64,000 nucleotides of DNA, taken from positions 8,459,201 through 8,523,200 of the forward strand of contig NC_091214.1 of the NCBI RefSeq assembly GCF_040958095.1, read 5' to 3'. How positions within the stretch are numbered: position 1 is the stretch's first letter; every line of letters begins with the position of its first letter. The notes below the pieces were generated by a model, which ran no database searches, was not told where the DNA came from, and was given only the letters and a program-made list of their open reading frames with translations. The position numbers and the translations under genes were made by a program. Source of the stretch: Procambarus clarkii. Taxonomy: Eukaryota > Arthropoda > Malacostraca > Decapoda > Cambaridae. Positions 10,788 to 21,585 of the stretch are shown here, in pieces.

Positions 10788-12433
10788 GTGTCGCGTTGTT
10801 GCGTAACACTTAATTCTGTCTGGATGCGTTCAAGTGCTTTGAATGCATCTCGGTCAACTCCTGAGGGTGGGATGCGTGGAAACTTTTTCTTCATCAATGC
10901 ATCCACTGTTGCTTGCAGAGTTGGGTCCTCTAGGGTTGCAGTACGGATTTCATTAAGAGTGAGAGCCTTAGGGACTGCATCACAGGTTACAGAGTGTACA
11001 TATTCCTCGACAACTTGTTGATGCTTGGTGATAGTGAAACTGTTGGCAGGATGTCGACTGATGTAATCAGCAGGATTGCCTGCACCCGGCTTGTATTTCA
11101 CCGTAAAGTTGTATGGTTGCAGACGAAGAGCCCATCTCTCAATGCGAGCTGGTGGTTTGGACTTTGGATTATTGAAGATGGTCTCCAACGGTTTGTGGTC
11201 AGTGACTATCGTGGTGAAGGGTGCACCAAGCAGATACACATTGAAGTGTTCACAGCCCCATACAAGAGCAAGAGCTTCCTTCTCTGTCTGACTGTATCGT
11301 TGCTCAACATCTGTGAGAGAACGGCTGGCGTAGGCAATTACTACTCTGGAATCTGGTTGACCAGGTTTGTGTTGGGCTAAAGCAGCACCTAAACCAACAG
11401 GACTAGCATCCACCGTTAACTCAGTGTCCATTGATGGATCAAAGTACGCAGCAGTCGCATTCTCTACTAGTGCATCTTTCACAGCATCAAATGCATTTTG
11501 CTCGATATCACTCCAGTACCATGATGCATTTTTCTTCAGGAGCTCACGTAGAGGCTTCATAATGGTAGCAAAATCTGGAATGAAGCGAGAACAGTAGTTT
11601 GCCATTCCCAGAAAACTATGTACTTCAGTGGATGTTGAAGGAGGTGCAGCATTCTTGATATCTGTAACTTTCTTAGGATCTGGAGACAGACCTTTGTCAT
11701 TAAGTACATGTCCAAAGAATTCAATTTTACGTTGATTGAACTCACACTTTGCTCGGCTTAGCGTCAGATTTTTGTCTCGTAAGCGTTGCAATGTTGCACG
11801 AAGAGCTTTGTCGTGTTCAGCTTGGGTACGGCCATAAACAATGATGTCATCAGACATGTTGTCAGCATTAGGTATATCTTGCAATACCTGGCTGATGATG
11901 TGCTGGAATTCCTCGGCAGCACTGTTAATACCAAAACTCGGGCGCTTCTACCTATACAGACCTCGATGTGTCGTAAACGTTGTGATGAAGCGACTCTCAT
12001 CATCAAGTTCAAGCTGATGATCGCCCTTGTTTAAATCTAACTTGCTAAATACAGTTGCACCATTCAAGCGGTAAATCATATAATCTACAGTGGGTGTAGG
12101 ATGGCGTTCACGCATTATTGCCTTGTTGGGAACACGCATGTCTACAAAAATGCGTATCTCATCTGGATTCTTCGGCTTTGGTGGAGTGACAATTGGGCTT
12201 ACCCATGGTGTTGGGCCTGTTACTGGTTCAATGATATCTAGTTCCATCAGCCTATCCAGTTCGGCATCGACTTTCTTGCGAGTATAGAATGGTTGTCGGC
12301 AATGTGGTTGGGCAACTGGAATTACATCTGGGTTGATATGCAGATGTACTTTGCTATCAGTATAACAACCTATGGATTTAAATCCATCAGAAAATTCAGC
12401 AACAATAGTATCAACATTGTTTGCAGATTCCAC
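10788..12433 (-). pseudogene. pol: Reverse transcriptase and RNase H of Mag-like element
   Basis: On the minus strand, 12433-11950 holds RT N-terminal motifs (ELDIIEPVTGPTPWVSPIV; RIFVDMRVPNKAI; FSKLDLNKGDHQLEL). A frame break near 11948 precedes INSAAEEFQHII and the active site NMSDDIIVYG. Then come the connection (PLRELLKKNASWYW) and RNase H: LTVDASPVGLGAALAQ (Asp), EKEALALVWGCEHF (Glu) and IVTDHKPLETIF (Asp). RNase H and integrase were one frame before the LINE-A2 tail landed at 10787. Confidence 0.88.
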
Positions 12434-12454
12434 TGCTACAGTGTGGGAACCGAC

Positions 12455-13494
12455 CTGTGAGATTTATATTTACGTTAATTTATATACTTCGATAGCAATT
12501 TGTATAATGATAAGTGGACTGTATTTCTGCAATAATCTCAATCTCACAAATCGATCCTCTACACATTAGGGGGGGTTTATTAAATTAATATATATGCAGC
12601 CAATCAAACTACAGTAATAGCTACATACATTGATGAGGTTCCTTATCTTATAGTACAGCAGGTTAGTCCACCAGGTATAACTAGGGTGTAGACACCAAAT
12701 TATCCTCTTTGAGGTAGCTTTCATCACCCAGGTAACTGGTGCACAAACTCTTCCTCGTCTTGACCTGTCAAAAGGGCGCTAACTGTGAAGCCAGAATCCT
12801 ATATATGACAAGTATTTCAGAGAAAACTGTACATGGAACATGAAGACCTGGCTTAATTACCTTTAGTTTGAGGCTTCCACGTGATCTAACCGGGTCACCC
12901 TATATCCTGACATTAATGGCCATAAATGAATGATAAACGGGTTTCGGATAGACACTTAACTTGAATTTGTAGACAGCGTGTTGACAATGGTACACCTTTG
13001 GTTTCCATAACACTACGTCCAAGTAAATTTAACAGGAGCCGTATTTGCTCCTGTGAGCCTCTGGTCTAGTATAAACAATGGCTGTTTAACACTCCATACT
13101 ATTGACGTTACTGGCTGACATTGTCCAGATATGATAGGAGCTAAATTTGCTCCACACGTCTCGGAGGTGACACAACAATGGCTCCCTCCTTCTCCCTCTG
13201 ACGCCTGGCTTACATTGTCCACATTTCAGAAAGTGATAGAAGGGTCACATTTACTCTACTTTAATATTGATAATTAAGTTAATTTATATAAGATGTTTTT
13301 ATGATGGTAAAGTCCAAAGACTAATGTATTTAAGAATAATTCCCACCATAATAGGTGGTGGTTTATAATAGTATGTGGTGATGATATCCCGTTTTCTTTA
13401 GACGGTAATTCCACTACAAGTTACGTTTTCTATGGGTAACTTGTTTATACAATACAGCTATTATCTGTATGATTATTAAATGGTGTCGGATTTT
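12455..13494. other. Unidentified 1.04-kb insertion in Mag-like pol
   Basis: The segment sits between the protease and RT coding parts and is flanked by CCGAC at 12450-12454 and 13495-13499. Five bases fits an LTR-type target duplication, but the ends are not TG...CA. No long ORF is present. It contains three diverged units of about 100 bp (13016-13108, 13109-13205, 13206-13260) sharing GGCT.ACATTGTCCA, ATTTGCTCC and ACAATGGCT. Near its left end TGTGAGAT and ATCTCACA face each other (12456 and 12546). It matches nothing else in the window. Confidence 0.6.
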
Positions 13495-13499
13495 CCGAC

Positions 13500-14868
13500 A
13501 TACAGCATTAGAAAGCTGAAGTAGCCCCAATTTGGTTGAAGTCTTGTAACTGAGTAGAGACTCCTTTGCATTCCTAACAACATGGAATGTAGTAGTGAGC
13601 ATTGCATTCTTTGACTTAATCTCTGCAGTGAAATTTCCCATCACTGGCAAGGCTACCTTTGAAGCATTGACAGTGGCTTTGCCATTATAGTTTTGAAGCT
13701 TTGGGAACTGTTTTTTAAATTTCTCATAGTGGCACTCAGCAATGGTGTCAATATTTGATTCAGTGTCAATAAGAACTTTGAGACAAATACCAGCAATGTA
13801 TACTATAGTCTCTGGGTTGTTTGGAAGATCATTCCATTCTGTGATTGCTTGTACTCCATAAGTGTATTCACATTCACTGTCATCTGAGACTGGTTGTAAT
13901 GACATGTTGTCTTGTACATTGTTAACATTCTGGATATGAGGTGCAATATTGTGTTTACCACCTCGACACCTATGACCTGATTCTTGTTCAGTGCTTTTAT
14001 TCACTGACTGTGGTTTCTTGAGTGCGGAACGACACATAGCACCAAAATGACCTAGTTTTCCACACTCATAGCACTTCTTACCTTGAGCAGGACAAACATT
14101 ACCTTGGTGTGGGTAGTCTCCTCCACAATTGTAACATTTATTGTTGACACCCTCTGATGTGGGTCGTTGTGACTGCTTGAGTCTTGTTCCTTGACCCCAG
14201 TTGTGATGTGGTTCTCGGCTCAATTTGCTGTTAGGTTTGCTATGATATCTTCTTTGATCATGGTGTCCTCCCTGAACCTTACATACCTCATCACTGTTAG
14301 TAACAGTGGCAGAACTGTTGTTGGCACTGCACTCCATGACACGAGCATCACGTGCAGCATCTTCCATTCGACGAGCCATATCCAGTATCTTGGTAAGAGA
14401 ATTTTCATCATCAACAAGTTCCTTAGCTCTTCGACGGAGACGTGTAGATGTGCATGATTCAATTATTTGTTGTTTGATTTCTTTGTCAACATCAGCAAAC
14501 TCACAATGGGCTGCTAAACCCTGCAGACGTGTGTGGTATTGATCAACGGTTTTATTAGAGAGTTGTCTGGCTCTCTTGAAATGCATAATTTCCATTGCAG
14601 TATTTTGTCTTGGTTTGAAGTGCTCAGTTAATTTGGCTTTGGCAATGTCATAATCTTTGGCACCACCAGTGTCTTTCAGTGTATCAAAGATGTCACAAAC
14701 TCCATCACCTGCATAATGAAGTAGAAAGGCACGCTTTCTTTCAGCACTTTTGATGTCAGAAACTATCAACAAATTTTCAAACCTTTTAAGCCATTTGGTC
14801 CACCTCTGTGACAGGTTTGTCTGGTCACAGTCAGGATCAAATGCAGGAAACTGAGGTATATTTGCCAT
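13500..14868 (-). pseudogene. gag: gag-protease of Mag-like element
   Basis: The minus-strand frame starts at ATG 14866-14868 (MANIPQFPAFDPD). It has a capsid-like gag domain (RWTKWLKRFENLL; VDQYHTRLQGLAAHC), then two CCHC knuckles, CYNCGGDYPHQGNVC and CYECGKLGHFGAMC. It reads on into a retropepsin-like segment with VLIDTESNIDTI, where the expected DTG/DSG reads DTE, so the protease looks dead. The frame runs into the 12455-13494 insertion and ends there. The last about 25 residues come from inserted DNA. Confidence 0.88.
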
Positions 14869-15307
14869 TTTTACTGAATAAATGTAACTTATCACTTAAA
14901 ATGTTCCTCAGAATACTAAACACTTAGTGCACTGTATATGTTAGTTAATAATTCACTGTAATTACTTTAATTTTGCAAAGCACACAAGCATTTTAATGCA
15001 AAATTTCACAGCAGTGCACAATATAGCAGCAACTGACTTCTTACCTAGCCCTTGTGTACATGTGTTGTTCCTACTCACAGCAACACAGCAGTTGTCAGCA
15101 GTAGGTACAGCAGTAGTTAGCAGTTGGTACAGCAGTTGGCAGCAGATGGTACAGCAGTTGGTACAGCAGTCAGTTTACAACGTGAAGAATTGTAGCACAT
15201 AGCGTGTTTCATATACAAAACATCGGGTTTTGTATACAGCATCAAAGCGTCGTTTCGTACACAGCGTCGGCACACATGAATCGCAGATTTCTCAGTACAC
15301 AGCTTGT

Positions 15308-15410
15308 CAGCACATAGCATTGGTTAGCACATAGCATTGGTTAGCACACAGCATCAGTTAGCACACAGCATTGTTTGGCACACAGCATTGGTTAGCACGC
15401 AGCATCGGGT
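15308..15410. repeat. 17-bp tandem repeat in the Mag-like leader
   Basis: Six units of 17 bp (TAGCACACAGCATTGGT and variants) lie between the 5' LTR and gag. A looser CAGCAGTTGGTA-type array lies at about 15090-15175. Both are in the untranslated leader. They are not CRISPR-like because there are no spacers. Confidence 0.8.
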
Positions 15411-15502
15411 ATGGTGCTCACAGACAGCACGACTTCCTCCTCCGGGGGCGAGACAGCATGTTTCTCCTTCGTGTTTTAAGTTGAACAAATACCTGCGTTC
15501 CC

Positions 15503-15520
15503 AGTTCATCTTCATCGCCA
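15503..15520 (-). promoter_or_regulatory. Primer-binding site of Mag-like element
   Basis: On the minus strand TGGCGATGAAGATGAACT begins one base inside the 5' LTR end. The TGG start fits a tRNA 3' CCA. The tRNA is not identified. Confidence 0.5.
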
Positions 15521-15521
15521 G

Positions 15522-15727
15522 TGTGGTGTTGTGTGTAGCTGAGGAAGTCTTGGTTGTAGGGTTGATATAAAGCCATTGCTTGGTTACTGACTGTAATACT
15601 TATAAGCGATTACATGACTAGCTGCTTCCAAGCTGGTAGCGTCCTGTACGCTCTCTGTTTACCTCTCCTCGGCGTCTAAGCTGCAGCACATAGAAAACGG
15701 ATGGTACCGTTTTCTGTGAACATGACA
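15522..15727 (-). repeat. 5' LTR of Mag-like element
   Basis: 206 bp, TG...CA, paired with 8983-9189. The target copy TCTGT follows at 15728-15732. On the minus strand this is the upstream LTR, adjoining the leader and gag. Confidence 0.9.
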
Positions 15728-15732
15728 TCTGT

Positions 15733-16755
15733 TGTCACTGTAAACGTGCAAACCACCTTATTAGCCGTTGTTGGCAACTATACCCAGGAAAAAGACCCAA
15801 TGCTCTTATTGTGACACAGGGCTTGAGGCCTTCTGAAGGGTTAGGGAGTAAGATCTCCAACCCACAGTGGTTGGACCTGCTTACCCTATTCTTATCGAAA
15901 GGGAGACTACTTTTGTCAGAGGGTTCTTCCTGAAAGGACGTGGTGATCTTCTGAGACACTGGTGCCATCCAGAATTTACTTTTAGAGAGTGCATTGCAAG
16001 GTGCCAACACTCTCGACACTGGAGAGGTAGTACTGGTCGAGGGTGTCACTAGTGATACTCGAGCAGTACCCCTCCGTAAGGTTACCCTGGAATCTGATTT
16101 CCACAAGGGTGTTTGTACAGTCGGAGTCACTTCTTACCTGCCTTTTCCTAATGTTGATGTAATATTGGGTAATGATTTAGCAGGGGATAAGGTAGGGGAC
16201 TCCAGACTGCTTATTATGTTGCCTACTCCTAAGGTTTGCCTGGATCCACCCGCCGCAGAGGATAATGTTGTGTACCCTGCGTGCGCGGTGACCAGGTCTA
16301 TGGGACTTAAATGTAAGGGCACCCCTATGCTTGCCAAGGTGGTAAATCCCGAGGACACAAGGAACATTCCGAGTGGTGAAAGCCAAGTGGACCTCGCGGA
16401 CACATTCATGGCCCGACTCGATGACGTGGCCGAGGACATTGTGGAGAGCCTGCCACCGCCCCCTACCGAGAGTAGTGAGGAGGTGGAGGAGAACACTGTT
16501 GAGCCTCGACCAATGGCATCTGACCAAGGCCTGGATGCCTCCTTGAGTGAGTTACAGAAAGCTGACCCCAGTCTTGCAGAATGCCACGAAGTAGCTCTCT
16601 CTAAGGAGGAAATTGTAGGCGCAGCAACTGGGTACTACTACAATGATCAGATTTTGATGAGAAAATGGAGACCACAGAGTGCTCCCTTGTCAAATGAGTG
16701 GGAGGTAGTCCACCAGGTTATGTTGCCGACCTGCTATAGAGAGAGAGAGTTTTGA
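15733..16755 (+). pseudogene. Gmr1-like element: rest of gag knuckle and protease region
   Basis: Immediately after the target copy the outer element resumes with the remaining Cys, His and Cys codons of a CCHC knuckle (C-X4-H-X4-C portion, 15733-15775). A retropepsin motif DTGA is at 15955-15966, followed in frame by LDTGEVVLVEGV, LPFPNVDVILGNDLAG (16137 onward) and a linker rich in acidic residues. It ends with LQKADPSLAECHEVAL and GYYYNDQILMRKWRP, a segment that normally leads into integrase. The frame before 15955 is broken. RT does not lie between protease and integrase. Confidence 0.8.
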
Positions 16756-17817
16756 TAACTGCTCATGATGATCCTATGGGGGGACACCAAGGTGTTAATA
16801 TTACTTATCATAAAATTTTCAAATATTTTTTTGGGCCAAGCTGAAAAGCAATGTGGCGAAATTTTGTAATTCATGTATTGCTTTGTCAGCTTGTGGGGAA
16901 ACCAAACCAGACACCACCTAAAGCTCCTCTAAGGCCTATTGTCGTGCCGGAGAAACCATTTTCTCATGTGGTAATGGACTGTGTTGGTCCATTACCTAGA
17001 ACTTAGTCTGGTAATATTTATCTAATCACGATGATGTGTATCACGACCCATTACCTAGAGGCTTTTGCTGTAAGGAACATCCGAGCAAAGACTGTTGTTG
17101 CTCGTATGATGCAATTTTTTTTTATTTTTGGACTGCCTCGGGTCGTGCAAACTGACAATGGTACTAACTTTAAGTCTGATATTTTGGAACAATTCTGTAA
17201 GGACCATGGAATAACTCATAAGGTTTCCAGTCCATACCATCCACAGAGTCAGGGGGTAATTGAGCAGGTCCATCTAACTCTGAAGCAGATGTTGAAGACA
17301 TCGTGCGAGAGTTACCACAACTTCTGGAATGAGAGCTTGCCTTATGTTTTGTTTGCGGCTAGAGAGGAAGTACAAAGTTCACTGGGTTGTTCTCCTTTTG
17401 AGTTAGTCTTTGGCCATAAAGTTCGTGGACCCTTGCAAATGTTACAGGAGAATCTGTTAGGGAACGTAACGTTGACCGAAGGTTCGGCTTTCTTTGCGCA
17501 GCACCACCAGAGACTCAAAGACTGCAAGGCAGCTGCACTATAGTATTTTGGGAAGGCCCAAGAAAATATGAAAGAACAACACGATGCTGAGGCTAAGTTA
17601 CAGGTATTTCAGCCTGGTGACCCTGTCCTGGTATTAAAGCCTCGACTAGGGAACACTATGTCCCACAAGTACGAAGGCCCCTATATTGTGACAGAAAAGG
17701 CTGGGGACCTCACGTACAAAGTAAGGAACTCTGACAAGCGTAACCAGGTGATGCTCGTACACTTGAACCGGCTGAAGAAGTTCCAGGGCCCCAGGCCCAT
17801 TGCACTAACCAATGTTT
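16756..17817 (+). pseudogene. int: Gmr1-like element: integrase upstream of RT
   Basis: The HHCC zinc region begins near 16765 (GGHQGVN, TYHKI) but is frameshifted around 16830-16900. The core follows: VVMDCVGPLPRT (Asp; a stop comes right after it), VVQTDNGTNFKSD (Asp, 17145) and HPQSQGVIEQVHLTLKQM (Glu, 17240). A stop at 17541-17543 separates the C-terminal domain (FQPGDPVLVLKPR; YEGPYIV; VHLNRLKKF). This is a Ty3/Gypsy-type integrase, yet RT follows it rather than precedes it. Multiple stops show it is not functional. Confidence 0.85.
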
Positions 17818-18310
17818 CCACGTACGTCTCGAAATTCGACTTCTCAAGGGGTTATTATCAGATCCCGCTCACTGAACGTGCTAAGCAACTAACTGCGTTC
17901 GTAACACCTGATGGTGTCTTTGAGTATCAAGTGTTACTGTTCGGCTAGCGTAATGCCCCTGCCACGTTCCAGAGGCTAATGAACTCTCTGCTTGCTAATG
18001 TGCCAAATTGTCGGGCGTATCTAGATGACATTGTGCTGTTTGATAGTAATTGGAGTGACCACATAGCTAGGTTATGCCAGTTGTTCGCAGTTCTGAAAAG
18101 TGCAAACTTAACTCTAAATGCAAAAAAGTGTCATTTTGGTCAAGGCACAGTGACGTACCTCGGTTATGAAGTAGGCCAAGGAAAAGTGTTACCTCGGCAA
18201 GATAAAATCAGTGTCATTCTGGAGTATCCAGTGCTCCAGTCTAAGAAGGATGTTCAAAAGATTTATCGGTATATGTGCGTACTACCGACGCTTCTGTCAG
18301 AACTATTAAA
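17818..18310 (+). pseudogene. pol: Gmr1-like element: partial reverse transcriptase
   Basis: Directly after the integrase C-terminus, in the same frame, comes RT from the palm onward: SKFDFSRGYYQIPLTERAKQ, FEYQVLLFG, TAG stop at 17946-17948, RNAPATFQRLMNSL, active site AYLDDIVLF, then KCHFGQGTVTYLGYEV. The N-terminal RT fingers are missing between 17815 and 17835, so an internal deletion is likely. It ends near 18310 where LINE-A begins. RNase H and the 3' LTR are absent. Confidence 0.85.
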
Positions 18311-18317
18311 TTAAATT

Positions 18318-19890
18318 AAATCCCTTAAATCCTCCTTGACTATTGGAGCCATCTATAGATTTCCCAATACTAACATAGCTTCTTTCTCAGACAACCTAAG
18401 GAATCTTATTATAAACAACAATCTCAACAAAAACCACATCATTCTGGGAGGAGACTTTAATATTGACCTGGGTCAACAAAATTTCTCTCAAGTTGACTAT
18501 TTCCTTAACAGCATGAACTCCTGTATGCTAATCTCCACAATCACCAAACCTACCCGAGTCACTCAAACATCAGCCACTACCTTGGACCACATATGGACAA
18601 ACATAACAGCTCCCCTTGTATCTGGTATAATCTATGACAGAACAACTGACCACTATCCTACCTTTCTCATAGCGAACATGGACATAACACCACCAAAAGC
18701 AAGAAACTTTCATTTAGGCTACACAGTGAATCAGCTTTAGGCAATCTTACAGAGGCACTTCACAATATTAACTGGGATTCTGAATTCAATAATACTCAGG
18801 ATATAAATTCATTAGCTAACCTCTTCCTCTCCAAAACTCTAAGCCTCTACAACCTTCATTGTCCCCTTCTTACCAAGCAAGTAACTGACAAAAGATTAAA
18901 CAATCCATGGCTCATAAGTGGCATTCTCAACTCAATCAACAAGAAACATGAATACGAAAAGAAACTTAGGATTGGCCTAGTTTCAAAAGAAGTAGCTAAA
19001 AGGTACTCATCAATGCTTACCCGTATCATAAGAAAGGCAAAACTTTCATATTATGTGAATACATTCAATGAAGCAAAAGGCAACATGAAAAGCACATGGA
19101 AAACAATCTCTTGTATCCTAGGAACTAAACAACACTCACGTAACCAAATAAAACTTTATAAGGATGGGTATACACCGTCAACTGATTTAGAAACGGCAAA
19201 TGAATTTAATAGCTTCTTTTCATTGGTTGGTGCTAATCCTGCCAGTAAAATCCCACAGACTCAGACACATATTAACACATATCTCTCAGACAGCTATCCA
19301 AACTCTCTTCTCCTTTCACCAGTCAGCCCGGCAGATGTTGTGTCTATCATTCACTCTTTAAAAACCAAGACAGGGAACACCAGTGAAATTCCGTCCATTG
19401 TGTACAAGAGCGCCTCCCATGCCCTTGCCCCACCCATAGCTCTACTGTTCAACAAATCTATAGAGTGTCACACCTTCCCTGATATCCTTAAAAAAAACAA
19501 GAGTAACGCGAGTCCATAAAGGAGGCAATTCGGCGGACATAAACAATTATAGACCAATATCAAATCTATCCATTCTATCAAAAATATTTGAAAAAATTAT
19601 TTACAAACAGCTCTATTCCTACCTCGTAAAATTCGACATACTCAGCCCCTGCCAGTTTGGCTTCCGGTCCCAAAAGAGCACCAACGATACAATCATTAGT
19701 CTCCTTGACGTTATCTACTCAGCCCTTGACAAAAATGAGTTTCCGATTGGACTCTTCATTGACCTAAGAAAAGCCTTTGATACTGTTAATCACAACTACC
19801 TCTTAGTTAAACTCCAGCATTATGGAACCCGAGGCCTTGCCCTTGACTACATCCGATCCTATCTTAGTGACAGACACCAATGTGTAAATG
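18318..19890 (+). mobile_element. LINE-A2-like ORF2 fragment (endonuclease to RT)
   Basis: Truncated at both ends. It holds the second half of the endonuclease (TIGAIYRFPNTN; ILGGDFNIDLGQQN; TLDHIWTN; TTDHYPTFL), the linker (NNPWLISGILNSINKKH) and RT up to [15 protein letters not shown] and YIRSYLSDRHQ. Frame breaks occur near 18705 and at an A-run at 19488. It matches the minus-strand copy at 54491-55558 closely. The 3' loss (no palm active site, no UTR) is unusual for a LINE and implies a later deletion. Confidence 0.85.
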
Positions 19891-20606
19891 TGTACAATGT
19901 GTAAAACTAAATTAGATATTATATAATAAATAATAATAATAAATAGTATAATGATAACCAATTATTTTTAATGAATCAAATAGCTAATTAGGGTGAATGA
20001 TAAATAATTATTGACTAGTGCATAACAAAGTATTAAAGAATAATTATAATGAATAATCATTATAATGATAAAGTATTAAATCAATTACAATTAATAGCTA
20101 CATCTATAGTTAGTAATTGAAAGTTGCATTATTTGAATTACACTAATTACAATTCATGGTAATATTTCTTAGCTATCTGCAGGCTTATCACTTTGGGGGT
20201 TCCGGCAGAGCACCCCCCATCCTGCAAGGGCCAGCGTCGCGGAACCCGGGCCCCTACCCCAAAAGGGCGAGCGGCGGCTGGCCGCTGTAACTAGGAATGT
20301 GACTACTCGCGCTGTGGCTGTAACCGTGCCTGTGACAGGTTTCCCTGACTGAAAAAGTTACCAAACCGAGTCTACTAGACAGATGCTACAAGTGAAACAG
20401 CTTCCTTGCTGAAGCTATCGCGAGGTGCCATAGGAGCATAGAGAGGCAAGAGCCCACCAACTAGACCTTGCAAGGCGAGTGTGCCTCGCCAACCTTTAAC
20501 TAGGGATATGACCACTCGTTCCTGTGACAGCAACCGTGCCCGCATCCCAGGAGAGGGCAATAAAAACAGCCAGGTTCCTCCCGACTGAAAAAGGGACCAA
20601 ACCCGA
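19891..20606. other. AT-rich spacer then GC-rich unidentified repeat
   Basis: 19891-20160 is A/T-rich with many TAAT/ATTA words. From about 20175 composition turns GC-rich. A segment at 20355-20470 (CTACTAGACAGATGC, then a run rich in CTTGCTGA, GAGCATAGAGAGGCAAG) recurs, diverged, at 21570-21680. Within the block, GACTGAAAAAG plus ACCAAACC is repeated at 20347 and 20583. No ORF is credible. It could be a terminal or untranslated part of an unrecognised mobile element. Confidence 0.5.
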
Positions 20607-20622
20607 TCTACTAGGCAGTTAA

Positions 20623-21569
20623 ACAGTTCAAGCTGATATTAATAAAGTTTTCGACTGGGCATCAGAAAATAACATGATGTTTAACAGTGATAAATTCCAG
20701 GTACTCAGGTACGGTAAAAATGAGGACCTTAAACATAATACAGAGTACAAAACACAATCAAATGTACCCATAGTAGGAAAACAGCATGTAAAGGATTTGG
20801 GAATAATAATGTCTGACGACCTAACGTTTAAGGAGCAGAACCAAGCAAATATTGCGACAGCCAGAAAAATTATAGGATGGATTACGAGAACTTTCAAATC
20901 CAGGGATCCCATCACAATGGTTGTACTCTTCAAGTCACTTGTGTTGTCCCGTCTTGAGACAACTTCCCCCTTCAGAGCAGGAGAGATTGCTGAAATAGAG
21001 GGAATACAGAGAACATATACTGCACGCATAGACGCAATAAAGCACCTAAATTATTGGGATCGTCTCAAAGCCCTCCAAATGTACTCACTAGAAAGAAGAC
21101 GAGAGAGATATAAAATAATATACACCTGGAAGATACTGGAGGGCCAAGTACCAAATCTACACAGTAAAATAACAACGTACTGGAGTGAACGACATGGAAG
21201 AAACTGTAGAATAGAACCAGTGAAGAGCAGAGGTGCCATAGGCACAATCAGAGAACACTGTATAAACATCAGAGGTCCGCGGTTGTTCAACGTCCTCCCA
21301 GCAAGCATAAGAAATATTGCTGGAACAACCGTGGACATTTTCAAGAGGAAACTAGATTTATTCATCCAAGGAGTGCCGGACCAACCGGGCTGTGGTGGGT
21401 ATGTGGGCCTGCGGGCCGCTCCAAGCAACAGCCTGGTGGACCAAACTCTCACAAGTCGAGCCTGGCCTCGGGCCGGGCTTGGGGAGTAGAAGAACTCCCA
21501 GAACCCCATCAACCAGGTATCAACCAGGTATCAAGTTAATCTGTTTACAGTTAAAGTTAAACTATCCGT
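20623..21569 (+). mobile_element. LINE-C, 5'-truncated, with 16-bp target duplication
   Basis: A LINE fragment is flanked by TCTACTAGGCAGTTAA at 20607-20622 and 21570-21585. It keeps only the C-terminal part of ORF2 and a short 3' end with a duplicated ATCAACCAGGT. It inserted in a GC-rich host repeat. About 30 bases of AGTTAA-rich DNA lie between the duplicated unit and the right target copy. Confidence 0.8.
20674..21489 (+). pseudogene. LINE-C ORF2 C-terminus (RT palm end and thumb)
   Basis: The open frame is 271 aa. It begins after the RT active site: FNSDKFQVLRYGK, VKDLGIIMSDDLTF (the conserved LG.. motif after the palm), then a thumb with IEGIQRTYTARI, YWDRLKALQMYSLERRRER, GPRLFNVLPASIRN and VDIFKRKLDLFIQGVPDQPG. 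The frame has no internal stop, so the insertion may be fairly young. It lacks the catalytic YxDD because of 5' truncation. Confidence 0.8.
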
Positions 21570-21585
21570 TCTACTAGGCAGTTAA

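Larger units (their letters stand above)
8983..15727 (-). mobile_element. Mag-like Ty3/Gypsy element, complete with both LTRs
   Basis: A 6.75-kb minus-strand element lies inside the outer gag, flanked by the 5-bp duplication TCTGT at 8978-8982 and 15728-15732. Order along its own strand: 5' LTR, leader with 17-bp tandem repeats, gag-protease, RT, RNase H, integrase, polypurine tract, 3' LTR. Two gag zinc knuckles and the SDDIIVYG form of the RT active site suggest the Mag-type group of Gypsy (from memory). It is itself interrupted at 10664-10787 by a LINE-A2 3' end and at 12455-13494 by unidentified DNA. Pol carries a nonsense codon. Confidence 0.9.

Noticed and set aside
15308..15410. CRISPR-like array
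   Set aside because: Units of 17 bp are directly contiguous with no spacers and lie in a retrotransposon leader of an animal genome.
16756..18310. Copia element, because integrase precedes RT
   Set aside because: The integrase (C-terminal VHLNRLKKF-type domain) and RT (FSRGYYQIPL, YLDDIVLF) are Ty3/Gypsy in type, and gag and protease also fit Gypsy. The order is better explained by the Gmr1 group.
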